Shown one piece after another: positions 45,979 through 55,145 of a DNA stretch of 64,000 bases. The translations under genes were made by a program, and so were the position numbers. The number at the start of each line of letters is the position of its first letter. Within the stretch, counting starts at the first letter, position 1. The DNA is from Acetobacteraceae bacterium H6797 (GTDB lineage Bacteria > Pseudomonadota > Alphaproteobacteria > Acetobacterales > Acetobacteraceae): NCBI GenBank assembly GCA_015223225.1, contig JADFCQ010000001.1, positions 372,001 through 436,000 of the forward strand. Direction: 5' to 3'. The notes under the pieces were generated by a model, which searched no databases, was not told the origin of the DNA, and was given only the letters and a program-made list of their open reading frames with translations.

Positions 45979-46132
45979 ATGACCATGCCCGATAACAAGC
46001 CGAGGAAACGCCGCAGCCGACGCCCGCACCACCCCGCTGGATGATGCGGCGCTGGAAAAGGTCTCGGGCGGCCATCATGGGGCCAAGAACACCGCGACGA
46101 CCCCTTCGGCGCCTCTGATCCCACGCTACTGA
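45979..46132 (+). pseudogene. Possible double-glycine-leader peptide remnant
   Basis: An ATG at 45979 (behind CCAGG) opens MTMPDNKPRKR but stops at 46042-46044. One base over, the frame ending at TGA 46130-46132 encodes TTPLDDAALEKVSGGHHGAK and 14 more residues. LDDAALEKVSGG is the usual pattern of bacteriocin-type double-glycine leaders. The second frame has no ATG, GTG or TTG of its own, so one skipped base is needed to join it to the ATG. It may be a frameshifted small peptide gene, a sequencing error or chance. It overlaps the end of the convergent AsmA-like gene. Confidence 0.35.
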
Positions 46133-49026
46133 GCCGCCTTCCAGCGCAGCCAGGGCGCAAGCTCCGGCAGACGGCGCGGCCGGTCCAGCGGGCCGGTCAG
46201 GCGCAGCGCGAGGTCCGGCGCCTCGCCGAAGCGCGTCGCCAGCCGCAGGTCGATGGTCCGACGCGGCAGGTCCACCTCACCCGTCACATCGCCCGTCTGC
46301 CCATCTGCCAGGCTCAGCCGCGTCGGCCCCAGCGAGACGCGGCCCTGCTCGACCCGCGCCTGCAGGTCGAAGCTCGACAGATTGGTCCGCCCCAGCGAGA
46401 GCGCCGCGCGCAGCCCCGCCTCGGCATCGGCCAGAGCGGGACGATCGGCCGCCACGGCGAGGGCCGGCAAATCCACGCCCTCCAGCATTCCGTCGCGCAG
46501 GCTCAGCCGCAGGTCGCCCGACAGGCTCGCCACCATGGCCGCTGGGCTATAGCCCAGCGCCGAGAGGGTGACGCTGCCCGATAGCCGCCCGCCGGAGATG
46601 TCGAGCGGCGTGTCGAAAAAACCGCCGTCAAGCACGACATCGGTAAGGTTGAGCGTCATCTGACTGCGCGGCGTATCGGCGCCGGGGGTGATGCCGCCGC
46701 CGAAGCCGATGCTGCCGCCTGAGAAGCGACCCTTGCCGTCGGCTATCGAAAGCGCGCCATCCGTCAGGCGCAGGCTCCCCGCCGCATCCTCGAGCGGCGG
46801 CAGGCCGGGAAGCGTCGCCCTGCCCGCCGTCAGCGCGAGATCGGCATCGAGGAGCCGCAGATCCCCGATCGTCAGCGGATCGCGCGAGGCGGGGTCGAAG
46901 CCCGACAATTGCAGCCGCTCCATCGCCAGCCGCCCGGTCAGGCGCGGCCGCACCCCGTCCAGCACCAGGCTCACCGCCCCATTCGCCTTCAGGGAGCCGG
47001 CCGTAAGGTCCAGATACTCGGTCGAGAGGCTGGTGGGGGTGATGGCCAGCGGCGCGATCAGCGCGAGGGAGCCATCGCCCAGCCAATCGCCCGTCCCTGG
47101 CCCCATCACCTCGCCCAGCAGCCGCGTCAGGCCGGGATGGCGCAGGGTGAGGGTCGCATTGCCGCGACGGCCGAGAATATCGCCCGTGCCCTGCAACTCG
47201 GCGCGCAGCGAGCCGAGTTCGAGCGACACCCGGCCCTGAAGCTGCTCCAGCGGCCCGGCGGCGGTGACCCGCAGGGCGAGCGGATCGTCGGTGAAGCTCG
47301 CGAGCCTCGGCCATTCGCCGGGCAGCAGCGCCATGGGCTCGCCCGCCAGCGGCGCATTGGCCTCGAGGACCACATCGGCGAGGCGCAGGGGATTGTTCCC
47401 CCCCGGCAGCTGCGCCGCGCCCGAGAGCGAGACTTGCGCGCCGCTCAGCTCACCCGCCAGGCGCCGCAGCGTGAGGCGGCCATTCTCCAGCGCCGCGTCC
47501 AACCCCGCCCCGTTCAGCGACCGCCCGCCCCAGGCGAGCTTCTCGGCATTGAGCCGCAGATTGGCGTCGAAGCCCGCGAAAAGGGCCAGGAAGCCCGCAC
47601 GGTCCATCCCCGCCGGCCAGAGCCGGGCGAGGTCCAGCGTATCCAGCGTCAGCCCCAGGCCCAGCGCCGGCCGGGCGCCGAAACGCACCACGCCGGTGCC
47701 GGAAAGCCGCGTGCCATCGATCTGGGCATTGAGGTCGCTGAAGGCGACCTGCCCCGGCGTCGCGACCAGATTGAGCCGCGCCTCGCCCTCCTTCAGCCGG
47801 GCGGGGTCGATGCCCGTCAGCGGGTAGCCCATGGCGGCCAGGGTGCTGCGCCAATCCGAACCGTCGAGCCGCAGATCGAGCGTCAGCCGCTCCGCGGGCG
47901 GCGGCACCGGTGCCGCGCCGGGCTGGCCGGGTGCCGGGGGCGTGCCCGTCTCGGCCTCGCCCGAACCCGCCACGCGCGTATCGCCCGGCAGCAGGGCCGA
48001 GAAATCGCTGATGCTGACCTTCCCGCCCGAGACCAGCGCCGAGGCGCGCAGCCGGCGGATGGCGAGGCCCGCGAAATTCGCCTGCTCGGCCGAAAGGTCC
48101 AGCCCGACCGGAAAGGGCCTCGTGCCTGCGCGCCGCAGCGCGGCAACCCAGCCATCGAGATCGAGCCGCGAGGCGGCGAGCGCGAGGTCAAGCCTCAGGC
48201 TGGGCGAGAGACGCAGCGTCGCCGCGCCCTTCGCCGGGGCGCCGCCGAGATCGATGCTCAGATCGTCGGCCGAGAGCAGATCGGCCGAGACGGCCAGCCG
48301 CCCGCGGGCGCGAAAGGGCTGCACCGGGCCGGGCAGGAGCTGCGAGAGGTCATTGCCGCTGAGCGAAAGCTGCCCTTCATAGCCGCCCTCGGGCAGCAGG
48401 GCGCCGCGCGTATTGAGCGCCGTCTCGCCCTGGCGGAGGTTCAGCTCCATCGGGGCCACGGCATCCCAGCCGGGCCGGCCGATATTGGCGTCGAAACTGA
48501 CGGCCTGCCCACGCCAGGAGAAGCGGCCCTTGGCGAGCAGCGCTTCCGTCGGCCCGCCCGTGGTGATGGTGGCGTCGATGCCCTCGAGCGTCAGCGGCCC
48601 CATGGTCAGGCGGCCGCGCTCGATCTCGGCGGAGAGCACCGTCATCCAGCTCGGCGGGCGGAGCGAGAAATTCGGCGCCGGCGGCCAAGGCAGGCGCAGG
48701 TCCGCACCCACCAGGGCAATCTCGCGCGGCTCCAGCCGCCCAGCCAGCAGCGCGCCCCAGCCGAGGCGGAGCCGCAGCGCCTGCGCCTTGAGCCCCACAT
48801 CGCCCTCGGCCCCGCCGAGTTCCACACCTTCCGCCTCGATCACCGGCTGGGGCAGCAGCGTCAGCCGCACCGGGCCGGAGAGATAGACGATGCGCCCCAG
48901 GCGCTGCGTCGCCAGCCAGGCAAGATCGGCGCGCCAGGCGGCCCAGTCGAGCCGGCGCGGCACTTCCCACAGCGCCGCCAGCAGCACGAGGACGAGACCG
49001 AAGAGGATAGCGAAACGGCGGATCAT
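46126..49026 (-). CDS. AsmA family protein
   Basis: A 966-residue protein with an N-terminal membrane anchor (FAILFGLVLVLLAALW) and a long periplasmic region of beta-rich repeats. The AsmA-like segments include ALRLRLGWGALLAGRLEPREIAL near the start and repeated LRLGDLRL/GTGVVRFG-type strands. The C-terminal AsmA_2 part includes GGRLSGSVTLSALGYSPAAM. AsmA-type proteins bridge the periplasm and are tied to phospholipid traffic to the outer membrane. It stands alone, with 415 bases upstream. Confidence 0.85.
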   Translation of the reverse strand: MIRRFAILFGLVLVLLAALWEVPRRLDWAAWRADLAWLATQRLGRIVYLSGPVRLTLLPQPVIEAEGVELGGAEGDVGLKAQALRLRLGWGALLAGRLEPREIALVGADLRLPWPPAPNFSLRPPSWMTVLSAEIERGRLTMGPLTLEGIDATITTGGPTEALLAKGRFSWRGQAVSFDANIGRPGWDAVAPMELNLRQGETALNTRGALLPEGGYEGQLSLSGNDLSQLLPGPVQPFRARGRLAVSADLLSADDLSIDLGGAPAKGAATLRLSPSLRLDLALAASRLDLDGWVAALRRAGTRPFPVGLDLSAEQANFAGLAIRRLRASALVSGGKVSISDFSALLPGDTRVAGSGEAETGTPPAPGQPGAAPVPPPAERLTLDLRLDGSDWRSTLAAMGYPLTGIDPARLKEGEARLNLVATPGQVAFSDLNAQIDGTRLSGTGVVRFGARPALGLGLTLDTLDLARLWPAGMDRAGFLALFAGFDANLRLNAEKLAWGGRSLNGAGLDAALENGRLTLRRLAGELSGAQVSLSGAAQLPGGNNPLRLADVVLEANAPLAGEPMALLPGEWPRLASFTDDPLALRVTAAGPLEQLQGRVSLELGSLRAELQGTGDILGRRGNATLTLRHPGLTRLLGEVMGPGTGDWLGDGSLALIAPLAITPTSLSTEYLDLTAGSLKANGAVSLVLDGVRPRLTGRLAMERLQLSGFDPASRDPLTIGDLRLLDADLALTAGRATLPGLPPLEDAAGSLRLTDGALSIADGKGRFSGGSIGFGGGITPGADTPRSQMTLNLTDVVLDGGFFDTPLDISGGRLSGSVTLSALGYSPAAMVASLSGDLRLSLRDGMLEGVDLPALAVAADRPALADAEAGLRAALSLGRTNLSSFDLQARVEQGRVSLGPTRLSLADGQTGDVTGEVDLPRRTIDLRLATRFGEAPDLALRLTGPLDRPRRLPELAPWLRWKAAQ

Positions 49027-49441
49027 CAGGCGGCGAGGATTCCCCTGCCGCGAGGCTGGCGGCTTACGGTGGTCATGCGCGTTTTGTCATCGCAACAGGC
49101 GATCTTCAAGCAGTCGATCCTTAACGGATGCGGCGGCATCCCGCTGAGGGGCGAGAATTTCAAGTGCCCGATTTACACGCTGCATTCGTGTCTAGTCAGG
49201 CTTCATTCAGGAAACTCTGCGCCAATATCAACAAAGGCCTCACCACGATCGACCCAGAACTCCCCTCAGCCATGCCCAACCCCCGCCGCCACGCCGGAAA
49301 ATGCCCGCCCGACTCGGGAAGGACAACCGTTGAGACCCGTCTTTCGACGCCTCGCCTCCTCGCGCCGGGGATTTTCATCCCTCGGGTTTTCCCCCATGCG
49401 GCGGGCATGGTAGGCTGCAGCCTCGCGCGGAGCATTCTCGC
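49027..49441. other. 415-base divergent intergenic region
   Basis: This stretch separates the AsmA-like gene from the TerB/DnaJ gene and must hold both promoters. GC is lower in its middle (49090-49250), where a minus-strand TTGATA element could be a -35. Two overlapping plus-strand frames of 105-112 codons are present, but neither has a ribosome site or a family I recognise. I see no repeat or RNA structure. Confidence 0.5.
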
Positions 49442-50284
49442 TTGAATATTTGGGGCAAGATATTGGGCGGCGTGGCGGGCTTCGCCGTCGGCGGGCCCTT
49501 CGGCGCCATGATCGGCGCCGCCCTCGGCCACGCGGCCGATGAAGGGGCCATCCAGGCCGGCATGACGAAACGCCGGCACCACCTGCCGAGCGACCCGGCC
49601 GACCTCGCCTCCTATCTCGGCAGCCGCGACCAGCTTTTCGCGATCTCCGTCATCGTGCTCTCGGCCAAGCTCGCCAAATGCGACGGCGCGGTGAAGCGCA
49701 GCGAGATCGACGCCTTCAAGCGCGTCTTCCGCATCCCGCCCGAGAACCTGCGGGAGGTGGGCGAGCTTTTCGACGAGGCCCGCCATTCCCACGAGGGGTT
49801 CGAGCCCTTCGCCGACCGGCTGGGCGAAGCCTTCCTGCAGCAGCGCGAGGTGCTGGAAGAGGTGCTGAACGCCCTTTTTGCCATTGCTCGCGCCGATGCG
49901 CCGCTCAACCGGGCCGAGACGGCCTTCCTTGGTGCCGTGCATCTGCGCTTCGGCCTTTCCACCGCCGCCTGGGAGCGCGCGCGGGGGGCTGCGCACTACG
50001 CCGGGCCCGGCGGCGGCGCCCAAGGCGCGGGCCAGGGCACCTATGGCAGCAACGGCACGCCCAGCCAGGCCGGCGCGCAGCCGGACCCCTATGCCGTGCT
50101 CGGCCTCAGCGCCAATGCCTCGGATGCCGAGGTGCGCGCCACCTGGCGCCGCCTGATGCGCGAAAACCACCCGGACACCATGGCCGCCAAGGGCGTCTCC
50201 GCCGATCTGATCAAGCGCGCCAGCGCCAAGGTCGCGGAAATCAACGCCGCCTGGGACCGCATCAAGAGGTCCCGCGGGCTGTGA
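49442..50284 (+). CDS. TerB-DnaJ domain protein (DjlA-like)
   Basis: A 280-residue protein from TTG 49442. The N-terminal Gly-rich hydrophobic segment (ILGGVAGFAVGGPFGAMIGA) resembles the DjlA membrane anchor. A TerB-like helical domain follows (ISVIVLSAKLAKCDGAVKR and later IARADAPLNRAE), then a Gly/Ala linker and a C-terminal J domain with the HPD motif in RENHPDTM. It probably recruits DnaK near the membrane. The stop overlaps the GTG of the next gene by 4 bases. Confidence 0.85.
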   Translation: MNIWGKILGGVAGFAVGGPFGAMIGAALGHAADEGAIQAGMTKRRHHLPSDPADLASYLGSRDQLFAISVIVLSAKLAKCDGAVKRSEIDAFKRVFRIPPENLREVGELFDEARHSHEGFEPFADRLGEAFLQQREVLEEVLNALFAIARADAPLNRAETAFLGAVHLRFGLSTAAWERARGAAHYAGPGGGAQGAGQGTYGSNGTPSQAGAQPDPYAVLGLSANASDAEVRATWRRLMRENHPDTMAAKGVSADLIKRASAKVAEINAAWDRIKRSRGL

Positions 50285-51036
50285 GCGGCGCCCTTCCCCT
50301 GCCCGGTTCGGCCTTTCCCCTCAACGGCCCCCTCATCCGCGACCTGCCGAGCCCCAATCAGGACGACCGGCCCGAGGGCATGCCGATCGACACGCTCATC
50401 CTGCACTACACCGGCATGCGTAGCGGCCAGGAAGCGGTGGACCGACTGCGGGATCCGGCGGCCAAGGTCTCCTCCCATTACGTCGTGATGGAGGATGGCG
50501 AGGTGCTGCGCCTCGTGCCCGAGGAACGGCGCGCGGCCCATGCCGGCATCTCCTTCTGGCGCGGTCATACGGCGCTGAACGGCCGCAGCATCGGCATCGA
50601 GATCGTCAATCCCGGCCATGAATGGGGCTACCGCCCCTTCCCCGTACTGCAGATGGCGGCGGTGGCCGATCTCTGCCTCGACATCCTCTCGCGCCACCCC
50701 ATCCCGGCCCGCAACGTCATCGCCCATAGCGACGTGGCGCCCGACCGCAAGCAGGACCCGGGCGAGCTTTTCGACTGGGAAGGCCTGGCGAAGCTCGGCA
50801 TCGGCCTCTGGCCCGAGCCGCCCGCCGACACCCTCCCGGCCGACGAAGCCCGCGCCCTCGAAGGCCTGGCCGACATCGGCTACCCGGTCGATCCCGCGCG
50901 GCCCTCCATCGTCGTGACCGCCTTCCAGCGGCATTGGCGCCAATCCCTCGTCAACGGCACCGCCGATGCCGAGACCTGCGCCATGATCGAGGCCGTGCGC
51001 CGCCTCGCCCTGGGCGAAACGCCGCCGAAGCTCTGA
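50281..51036 (+). CDS. N-acetylmuramoyl-L-alanine amidase (AmiD/AmpD type)
   Basis: About 251 residues from GTG 50281. The amidase_2 fold is seen: zinc ligands His in LILHYTGM and His in VIAHSDVAPDRKQDPG, with the catalytic Glu in SIGIEIVNPG. The C-terminal part (FQRHWRQSLVNGTADAET) is a peptidoglycan-binding-like segment. No clear signal peptide is present, so it may be a cytoplasmic recycling amidase. It is translationally coupled to the DjlA-like gene. Confidence 0.87.
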   Translation: MSGALPLPGSAFPLNGPLIRDLPSPNQDDRPEGMPIDTLILHYTGMRSGQEAVDRLRDPAAKVSSHYVVMEDGEVLRLVPEERRAAHAGISFWRGHTALNGRSIGIEIVNPGHEWGYRPFPVLQMAAVADLCLDILSRHPIPARNVIAHSDVAPDRKQDPGELFDWEGLAKLGIGLWPEPPADTLPADEARALEGLADIGYPVDPARPSIVVTAFQRHWRQSLVNGTADAETCAMIEAVRRLALGETPPKL

Positions 51037-51079
51037 GGGGGCTTTGACAAGCCCCCGCACGGCGCGTAAGCCCCCGCCT

Positions 51080-51504
51080 GCCAGATGGCCGGACGGCCGC
51101 TGATCTCCGCCGGGTGCGGGGGTTGGAGGAAAGTCCGGGCTCCACGGGAACACGGTGCCGGTCAACGACCGGCGGGGATGCCCGGTGCCGCAAGGCGCCA
51201 GGTGGCCCTAGGGACAGTGCCACAGAAAACAAACCGCCGGGCTCGCCGCGAGGCTGCCAGGCAAGGGTGAAACGGTGCGGTAAGAGCGCACCGCGCTTCT
51301 GGCAACAGGGGCGGCAGGGCAAACCCCACCGGGAGCAAGGCCGAATAGGGGTGGCCGGCGAGGTGCCGCAAGGCATTGGCGCAGGGGGGTTCCAGCCCCG
51401 TCACCCGGGTTGGCCGCGAGAAGCCTGTGGCGACACAGGCTCCAGAGGAATGGTCGTCCCCTGCAGCGATGCAGGGACAGAACCCGGCTTACAGGCCATC
51501 TGGC
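51080..51504 (+). ncRNA. rnpB: RNase P RNA, class A
   Basis: A 425-base gene for the RNA part of RNase P. Conserved blocks in order: GAGGAAAGTCCGGGCTCC near the 5' end, ACAGAAA, GGTAAGAGCGCACCGC, GGCAAACCCCACC, GAGCAAGGCCGAATAGGGG, AGAGGAATGGTCGTC and ACAGAACCCGGCTTACAGGCC. The ends GCCAGATGGCC and GGCCATCTGGC pair to form P1. It cleaves 5' leaders from pre-tRNAs. Overlapping reading frames here are not real genes. Confidence 0.97.
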
Positions 51505-51510
51505 GCTTTA

Positions 51511-51700
51511 TTTTTATGCCCTCAGACGCCGGGCGGCCGCATCCGCGGCCTTGGCTTCGCCGGACCGCCGGCGGCGCCCGTTCGAGCGCTCGGCGCTGCG
51601 CACCGGATTTTTTGCCCTCAGACGCCGGGCGCCGGCATCCGCCGGCTTGGCTTCGCCGCACAAGCGGCGGCGCCCATTCGGGCGCTCGGAGCGGCCCAGG
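51511..51700 (+). repeat. Tandem 96-bp structured repeat, two copies
   Basis: Two colinear copies begin at 51518 and 51614 with GCCCTCAGACGCCGGGCG, each after a T-run. Each has a 6-bp hairpin with ATCC loop (51535-51550; 51631-51646), then TTGGCTTCGC and a second 6-bp hairpin (51558-51573; 51654-51669), then GGCGGCGCCC and a third weaker one. Copies align without gaps. Differences are mostly paired swaps that keep the stems (GGCCGC/GCGGCC versus GCCGGC/GCCGGC; CGCCGG/CCGGCG versus CGCCGC/GCGGCG). Function unknown; see findings. Confidence 0.75.
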
Positions 51701-51731
51701 GGCCGCTCCGCAGGGCGACGGCTTTGTTTTT
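51688..51731 (+). terminator. Large hairpin with downstream T-run after the repeat
   Basis: GGAGCGGCCC pairs with GGGCCGCTCC (51688-51709). About 15 bases later a GTTTTTT run occurs (51725-51731). The distance is longer than in standard terminators, so it is a candidate only. Together with the repeat it fills the 330-base gap between rnpB and nfuA. Confidence 0.45.
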
Positions 51732-51834
51732 TGGGGTTCTCCCCTCCGCACATGCCCGCCTTGTGACATTCCGGGTTGCTTTGGCGCATCATGCGTCCCA
51801 CTTCTGCGTCAACGCATTGAGTGAGCCGAAACCG

Positions 51835-52404
51835 ATGTTCATCGAGACCGAAGGCACCCCCAACCCCGCGACCCTGAAGTTCCTCCCGGGCCAGGACGTG
51901 CTGGGCGATCGCGGCACGGCCGATTTCACCTCCGAGGAAGCTGCCAGCCGCAGCCCTCTCGCCACGCGCCTCTTCGAGATGAGCGGCGTGGCCCGCGTCT
52001 TCCTCGGCGCCGATTTCGTGACCGTCACCAAGACCGAGGATGCCGATTGGCAGAGCCTCCGCCCGCAGGTGCTCGGCGCGATCATGGACCACTACCTCTC
52101 CGGCATGCCCATCATGGCCGGCGAGAGCGGCGCCGATGATTTCGAGGAAGAGGACGTCGATCCGGCAGATGCCGAGGTCGTCGCCCAGATCAAGGAACTG
52201 CTCGATACCCGCGTCCGCCCGGCGGTGGCCGGCGATGGCGGCGATATCGTCTTCCGCGGCTTCCGCGACGGCATCGTGCGCCTGCACATGCAGGGCGCCT
52301 GCTCGGGCTGCCCCTCCTCCCGCGCCACGCTGAAGCACGGCGTGGAGAACATGCTTCGCCACTATGTGCCGGAAGTGGTCGCGGTCGAGCAGGTCGAGTT
52401 CTGA
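51835..52404 (+). CDS. nfuA: NfuA/NifU-like Fe-S cluster carrier
   Basis: A 189-residue protein from ATG 51835. The N-terminal Nfu_N domain begins MFIETEGTPNPATLKFLPGQ, and the C-terminal NifU domain carries the cluster-binding CSGCPSS. It takes [4Fe-4S] clusters to target enzymes. It has its own promoter region behind the repeat, and a terminator shared with gpt follows. Confidence 0.93.
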   Translation: MFIETEGTPNPATLKFLPGQDVLGDRGTADFTSEEAASRSPLATRLFEMSGVARVFLGADFVTVTKTEDADWQSLRPQVLGAIMDHYLSGMPIMAGESGADDFEEEDVDPADAEVVAQIKELLDTRVRPAVAGDGGDIVFRGFRDGIVRLHMQGACSGCPSSRATLKHGVENMLRHYVPEVVAVEQVEF

Positions 52405-52422
52405 GCCTCCCCGCCTCATCAT

Positions 52423-52460
52423 GAAAAAGGGCCGCTCCCCCGCGGGATCGGCCCTTTTTC
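52423..52460. terminator. Bidirectional terminator between nfuA and gpt
   Basis: AAAAAGGGCCG pairs with CGGCCCTTTTT, with a GC-rich loop, between converging genes. Confidence 0.85.
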
Positions 52461-52461
52461 G

Positions 52462-52938
52462 TTACTTTGCCTGGCTCTTGGCGATCGGCGCCACGAATTG
52501 CGGCTCCGTGTCCCAGGGGAAGAGGATCCAGGTATCCTGGCTCACCTCGGTGATGAAGGTATCCACCAGCGGCTTGCCCGCCGGCTTGGCATAGACGGTC
52601 GCGAAATGCGCCTTGGGCAGCATGGCGCGCACCACCTTGGCCGTAGTCCCGGTATCGACGAGGTCGTCCAGGATCAGCCAGCCCTCGCCATCGCCCGCCG
52701 CCACGGGGGGCTTGGTCACCACCGGCTCGCCGCGCTTCTCCTCGTCATAGGTCACGATGGAGACGCTCTCGATCAGCCGGCAATCCAGCTCGCGCGCCAC
52801 GATCGCGGCGGGGATGAGCCCGCCGCGCGTGATCGCCACGATCCCCTTCCAAGGGCCCCTGGAAATCAGGCGCCAGGCCAGGGCCTTGCCGTCGCGATGC
52901 AGCTGGTCCCAGGAGACGGTGTAGTAGCGCGGGCTCAT
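52462..52938 (-). CDS. gpt: Xanthine-guanine phosphoribosyltransferase
   Basis: A 158-residue enzyme with the PRPP-binding motif [11 protein letters not shown] and the N-terminal [12 protein letters not shown] typical of Gpt. It salvages xanthine and guanine to nucleotides. Its start overlaps the csaA stop by one base (TGATG), so the two are coupled. Confidence 0.92.
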   Translation of the reverse strand: MSPRYYTVSWDQLHRDGKALAWRLISRGPWKGIVAITRGGLIPAAIVARELDCRLIESVSIVTYDEEKRGEPVVTKPPVAAGDGEGWLILDDLVDTGTTAKVVRAMLPKAHFATVYAKPAGKPLVDTFITEVSQDTWILFPWDTEPQFVAPIAKSQAK

Positions 52939-53294
52939 CAGAACATCCTTCCGCCGTTCGGCACCTTCAGGTCCGGCTTGAGCAGCACCACGCCGCCATT
53001 CTCGTCCGGCACGCCCAGCACCAGCACCTGGCTCTCGAAGCCGCCGATCTTCCGGGGCGGGAAATTCACCACCGCCATCACCTGACGGCCGATCAGGCGG
53101 TCGGGCGTATAATGGGCGGTGATCTGCGCCGAGGATTGCCGGATGCCGATCTCGCCGCCGAAATCCACCCAGAGCTTGATCGCGGGCTTGCGCGCCTCGG
53201 GAAAGGGCTGCGCGTCGACAATGGTCCCCGCGCGGATGTCGAGCTTGTCGAAATCCGCGATGGTCGCGAGAGGGCTGGCTTCGGGCGTGCTCAT
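52938..53294 (-). CDS. csaA: tRNA-binding protein CsaA
   Basis: About 118 residues from ATG 53294 ([15 protein letters not shown]). The OB-fold tRNA-binding domain has [24 protein letters not shown] and the family end [14 protein letters not shown]. CsaA has chaperone-like and export-related roles. The frame extends upstream to 53450, but that part is not conserved. Confidence 0.9.
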   Translation of the reverse strand: MSTPEASPLATIADFDKLDIRAGTIVDAQPFPEARKPAIKLWVDFGGEIGIRQSSAQITAHYTPDRLIGRQVMAVVNFPPRKIGGFESQVLVLGVPDENGGVVLLKPDLKVPNGGRMF

Positions 53295-53483
53295 GCCTTT
53301 GCGAATAGCGCCTCGCGGCCCGGCGCGGAAGGGCTGGGCTTCCTGGCGAGGCGCGAGCGCGCGGAACGACGAAACATTCCGCCTCCCCCCTTCTGGTCCT
53401 CCACGCGATCTCGGCCCAATAATGGCGCCCCGAGACGGCCCCCGCGCCATTGACCGCCCGCTGAGAGATCGGACCAGAAGCCC

Positions 53484-55088
53484 ATGCGTGATCTACACCT
53501 CCCCGGCCGCAGCCCGGTCTACGGCACCAACGGCATGGCCGCGACCTCCATGCCCCAGGCGACGCTGGCCGCCCTCGACATCCTCCGCGCCGGGGGCAAT
53601 GCGCTCGATGCCGCCATCGCCGCCTGCGCCGTGCTCTGCGTGATCGAGCCGCAATCGACCGGCATCGGCGGCGACTGCTTCTGCCTCTACGCCCCGGCCG
53701 GCACGGGCAAGATCATCGCCATGAACGGCTCGGGCCGCGCGCCCGCCGCCTCGACGCCCGAGAAGCTGCGCTCCCTCGGCCTGGAGAAGCTCGATCCGGT
53801 CTCGCCCCATGTCGTGACCATCCCCGGCGCCGTCGCGGCCTGGGAGAAGCTGAATTCCGTCCATGGCGAGCTGCCGCTGGCCCAGATTCTGGAGCCGGCC
53901 ATCCGCTATGCCGAGGAAGGCTATGTGGTGCATTCGCGCGTTGCCGCCGATTGGGCGGGCAGCGTGAAGAAACTCTCCAAGCACCCCGCCGCCGCCCGCC
54001 GCCTCCTGCCCGGCGGCAAGGCTCCCGAGGCCGGCGACCGTTTCTCCATGCCCGAACTCGGCCGCACCCTGCGCGCCATCGGCGAGCGCGGCGCCGAGGC
54101 ATTCTATACCGGCCCCATCGCCGCCAGCATGGTCGCGACGCTGCGCGAGGCCGGCGGCCTGCATACCGAGGAGGATTTCGCGAACGGCCTCTCCACGCCG
54201 AATTTCGTGGAGCCCATCACGCTGAACTGGCGCGGGCTCGACCTCTTCCAGGTGCCGCCCAATGGCTCGGGCATCACCGCGCTGCTGATCATGGGCATGC
54301 TCGGCCGCTTCCAGACGCCGGAAGAGGGCCCGCTCTCGGCCAAGCGCCTGCATCGCCATATCGAGGCCGCCCGCCTCGCCTATCGTGACCGCGACGCCTT
54401 CGTGGCCGACCCGTCGCAGGTGGATGTCCCCGTCGAGAAGCTGCTGAGCGGCGACTACCACGCCCGCCTCCAGGCCCTGATCAGCGACGAGAAGGCCTTC
54501 CGCGAACTCCCCGCCCCCGGCACCTCGGACCTCGCGAAGCACAAGGACACGGTCTACCTCACCGTCGTCGACAAGGACGGCAATGCCTGCTCCTTCATCA
54601 ACTCGCTCTTCGAGGGTTTCGGCTCGGGCATCCTGGCCGAGGGCGCGGGCGTCATCCTGCAGAACCGCGGCTATGGCTTCCGCCTGCAGGAAGGCCACCC
54701 GAACTGCATCGCGCCGAACAAGCGCCCGATGCACACCATCATCCCCGGCATGGTGATGAAGGAAGGCCGCGCGATCATGCCTTATGGCGTCATGGGCGGG
54801 CATTTCCAGCCCATGGGCCATTCGCTCTTCCTCACCAACTTCTTCGAATTCGGCCTCGATATCCAGGAGGCGCTGGACTTCCCGCGCCTCTTCCCGCTGG
54901 CCGGGCGCGTGCAGGTGGAGCGCGGCATTCCCGCCGGCATCGTCGATCAGCTCGAGCGCCTCGGCCATGGCTGCGACCTGATCGAGAAGCCCCATGGCGG
55001 CGGCCAGGCGATCTTCATCGACCATGCCAAGGGCGTCTTCGTCGGCGGCTCCGACCCCCGCAAGGATGGCTGCGCGCTCGGCTATTGA
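53484..55088 (+). CDS. ggt: Gamma-glutamyltransferase
   Basis: A 534-residue Ntn hydrolase. The chain has [38 protein letters not shown] and the autocleavage/nucleophile site at Thr356 in [10 protein letters not shown], with later GSGI and [10 protein letters not shown] segments. No signal peptide is visible, so it is probably cytoplasmic, unlike E. coli Ggt. The substrate may be a gamma-glutamyl or related amide. The following amidase gene suggests joint use of an amide. Confidence 0.88.
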   Translation: MRDLHLPGRSPVYGTNGMAATSMPQATLAALDILRAGGNALDAAIAACAVLCVIEPQSTGIGGDCFCLYAPAGTGKIIAMNGSGRAPAASTPEKLRSLGLEKLDPVSPHVVTIPGAVAAWEKLNSVHGELPLAQILEPAIRYAEEGYVVHSRVAADWAGSVKKLSKHPAAARRLLPGGKAPEAGDRFSMPELGRTLRAIGERGAEAFYTGPIAASMVATLREAGGLHTEEDFANGLSTPNFVEPITLNWRGLDLFQVPPNGSGITALLIMGMLGRFQTPEEGPLSAKRLHRHIEAARLAYRDRDAFVADPSQVDVPVEKLLSGDYHARLQALISDEKAFRELPAPGTSDLAKHKDTVYLTVVDKDGNACSFINSLFEGFGSGILAEGAGVILQNRGYGFRLQEGHPNCIAPNKRPMHTIIPGMVMKEGRAIMPYGVMGGHFQPMGHSLFLTNFFEFGLDIQEALDFPRLFPLAGRVQVERGIPAGIVDQLERLGHGCDLIEKPHGGGQAIFIDHAKGVFVGGSDPRKDGCALGY

Positions 55089-55098
55089 TGAGCGTGAC

Positions 55099-55120
55099 GG
55101 GAGGGCCAACGAGCCCTCCC
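55099..55120 (+). terminator. Hairpin between ggt and amidase
   Basis: GGGAGGGC pairs with GCCCTCCC around CAACGA, with no T-run. It may act as a weak terminator or mRNA stabiliser within a two-gene operon. Confidence 0.45.
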
Positions 55121-55145
55121 ACCTGACAGAAAAATGGGAGACTTC

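Noticed and set aside
49075..49445. Plus-strand frames of 105-112 codons in the gap between AsmA and the TerB/DnaJ gene
   Set aside because: No ribosome site, no recognisable family, and strong Pro/Arg/Ser bias past the first 40 codons.
51511..51700. Possible CRISPR-like array in the tandem repeat
   Set aside because: Only two long copies, highly structured, with no unique spacers and no cas genes nearby.
51114..51824. Open frames over rnpB and the downstream repeat
   Set aside because: The DNA is RNase P RNA plus a structured repeat. The frames have no ribosome site and are Arg/Pro/Ala-rich.
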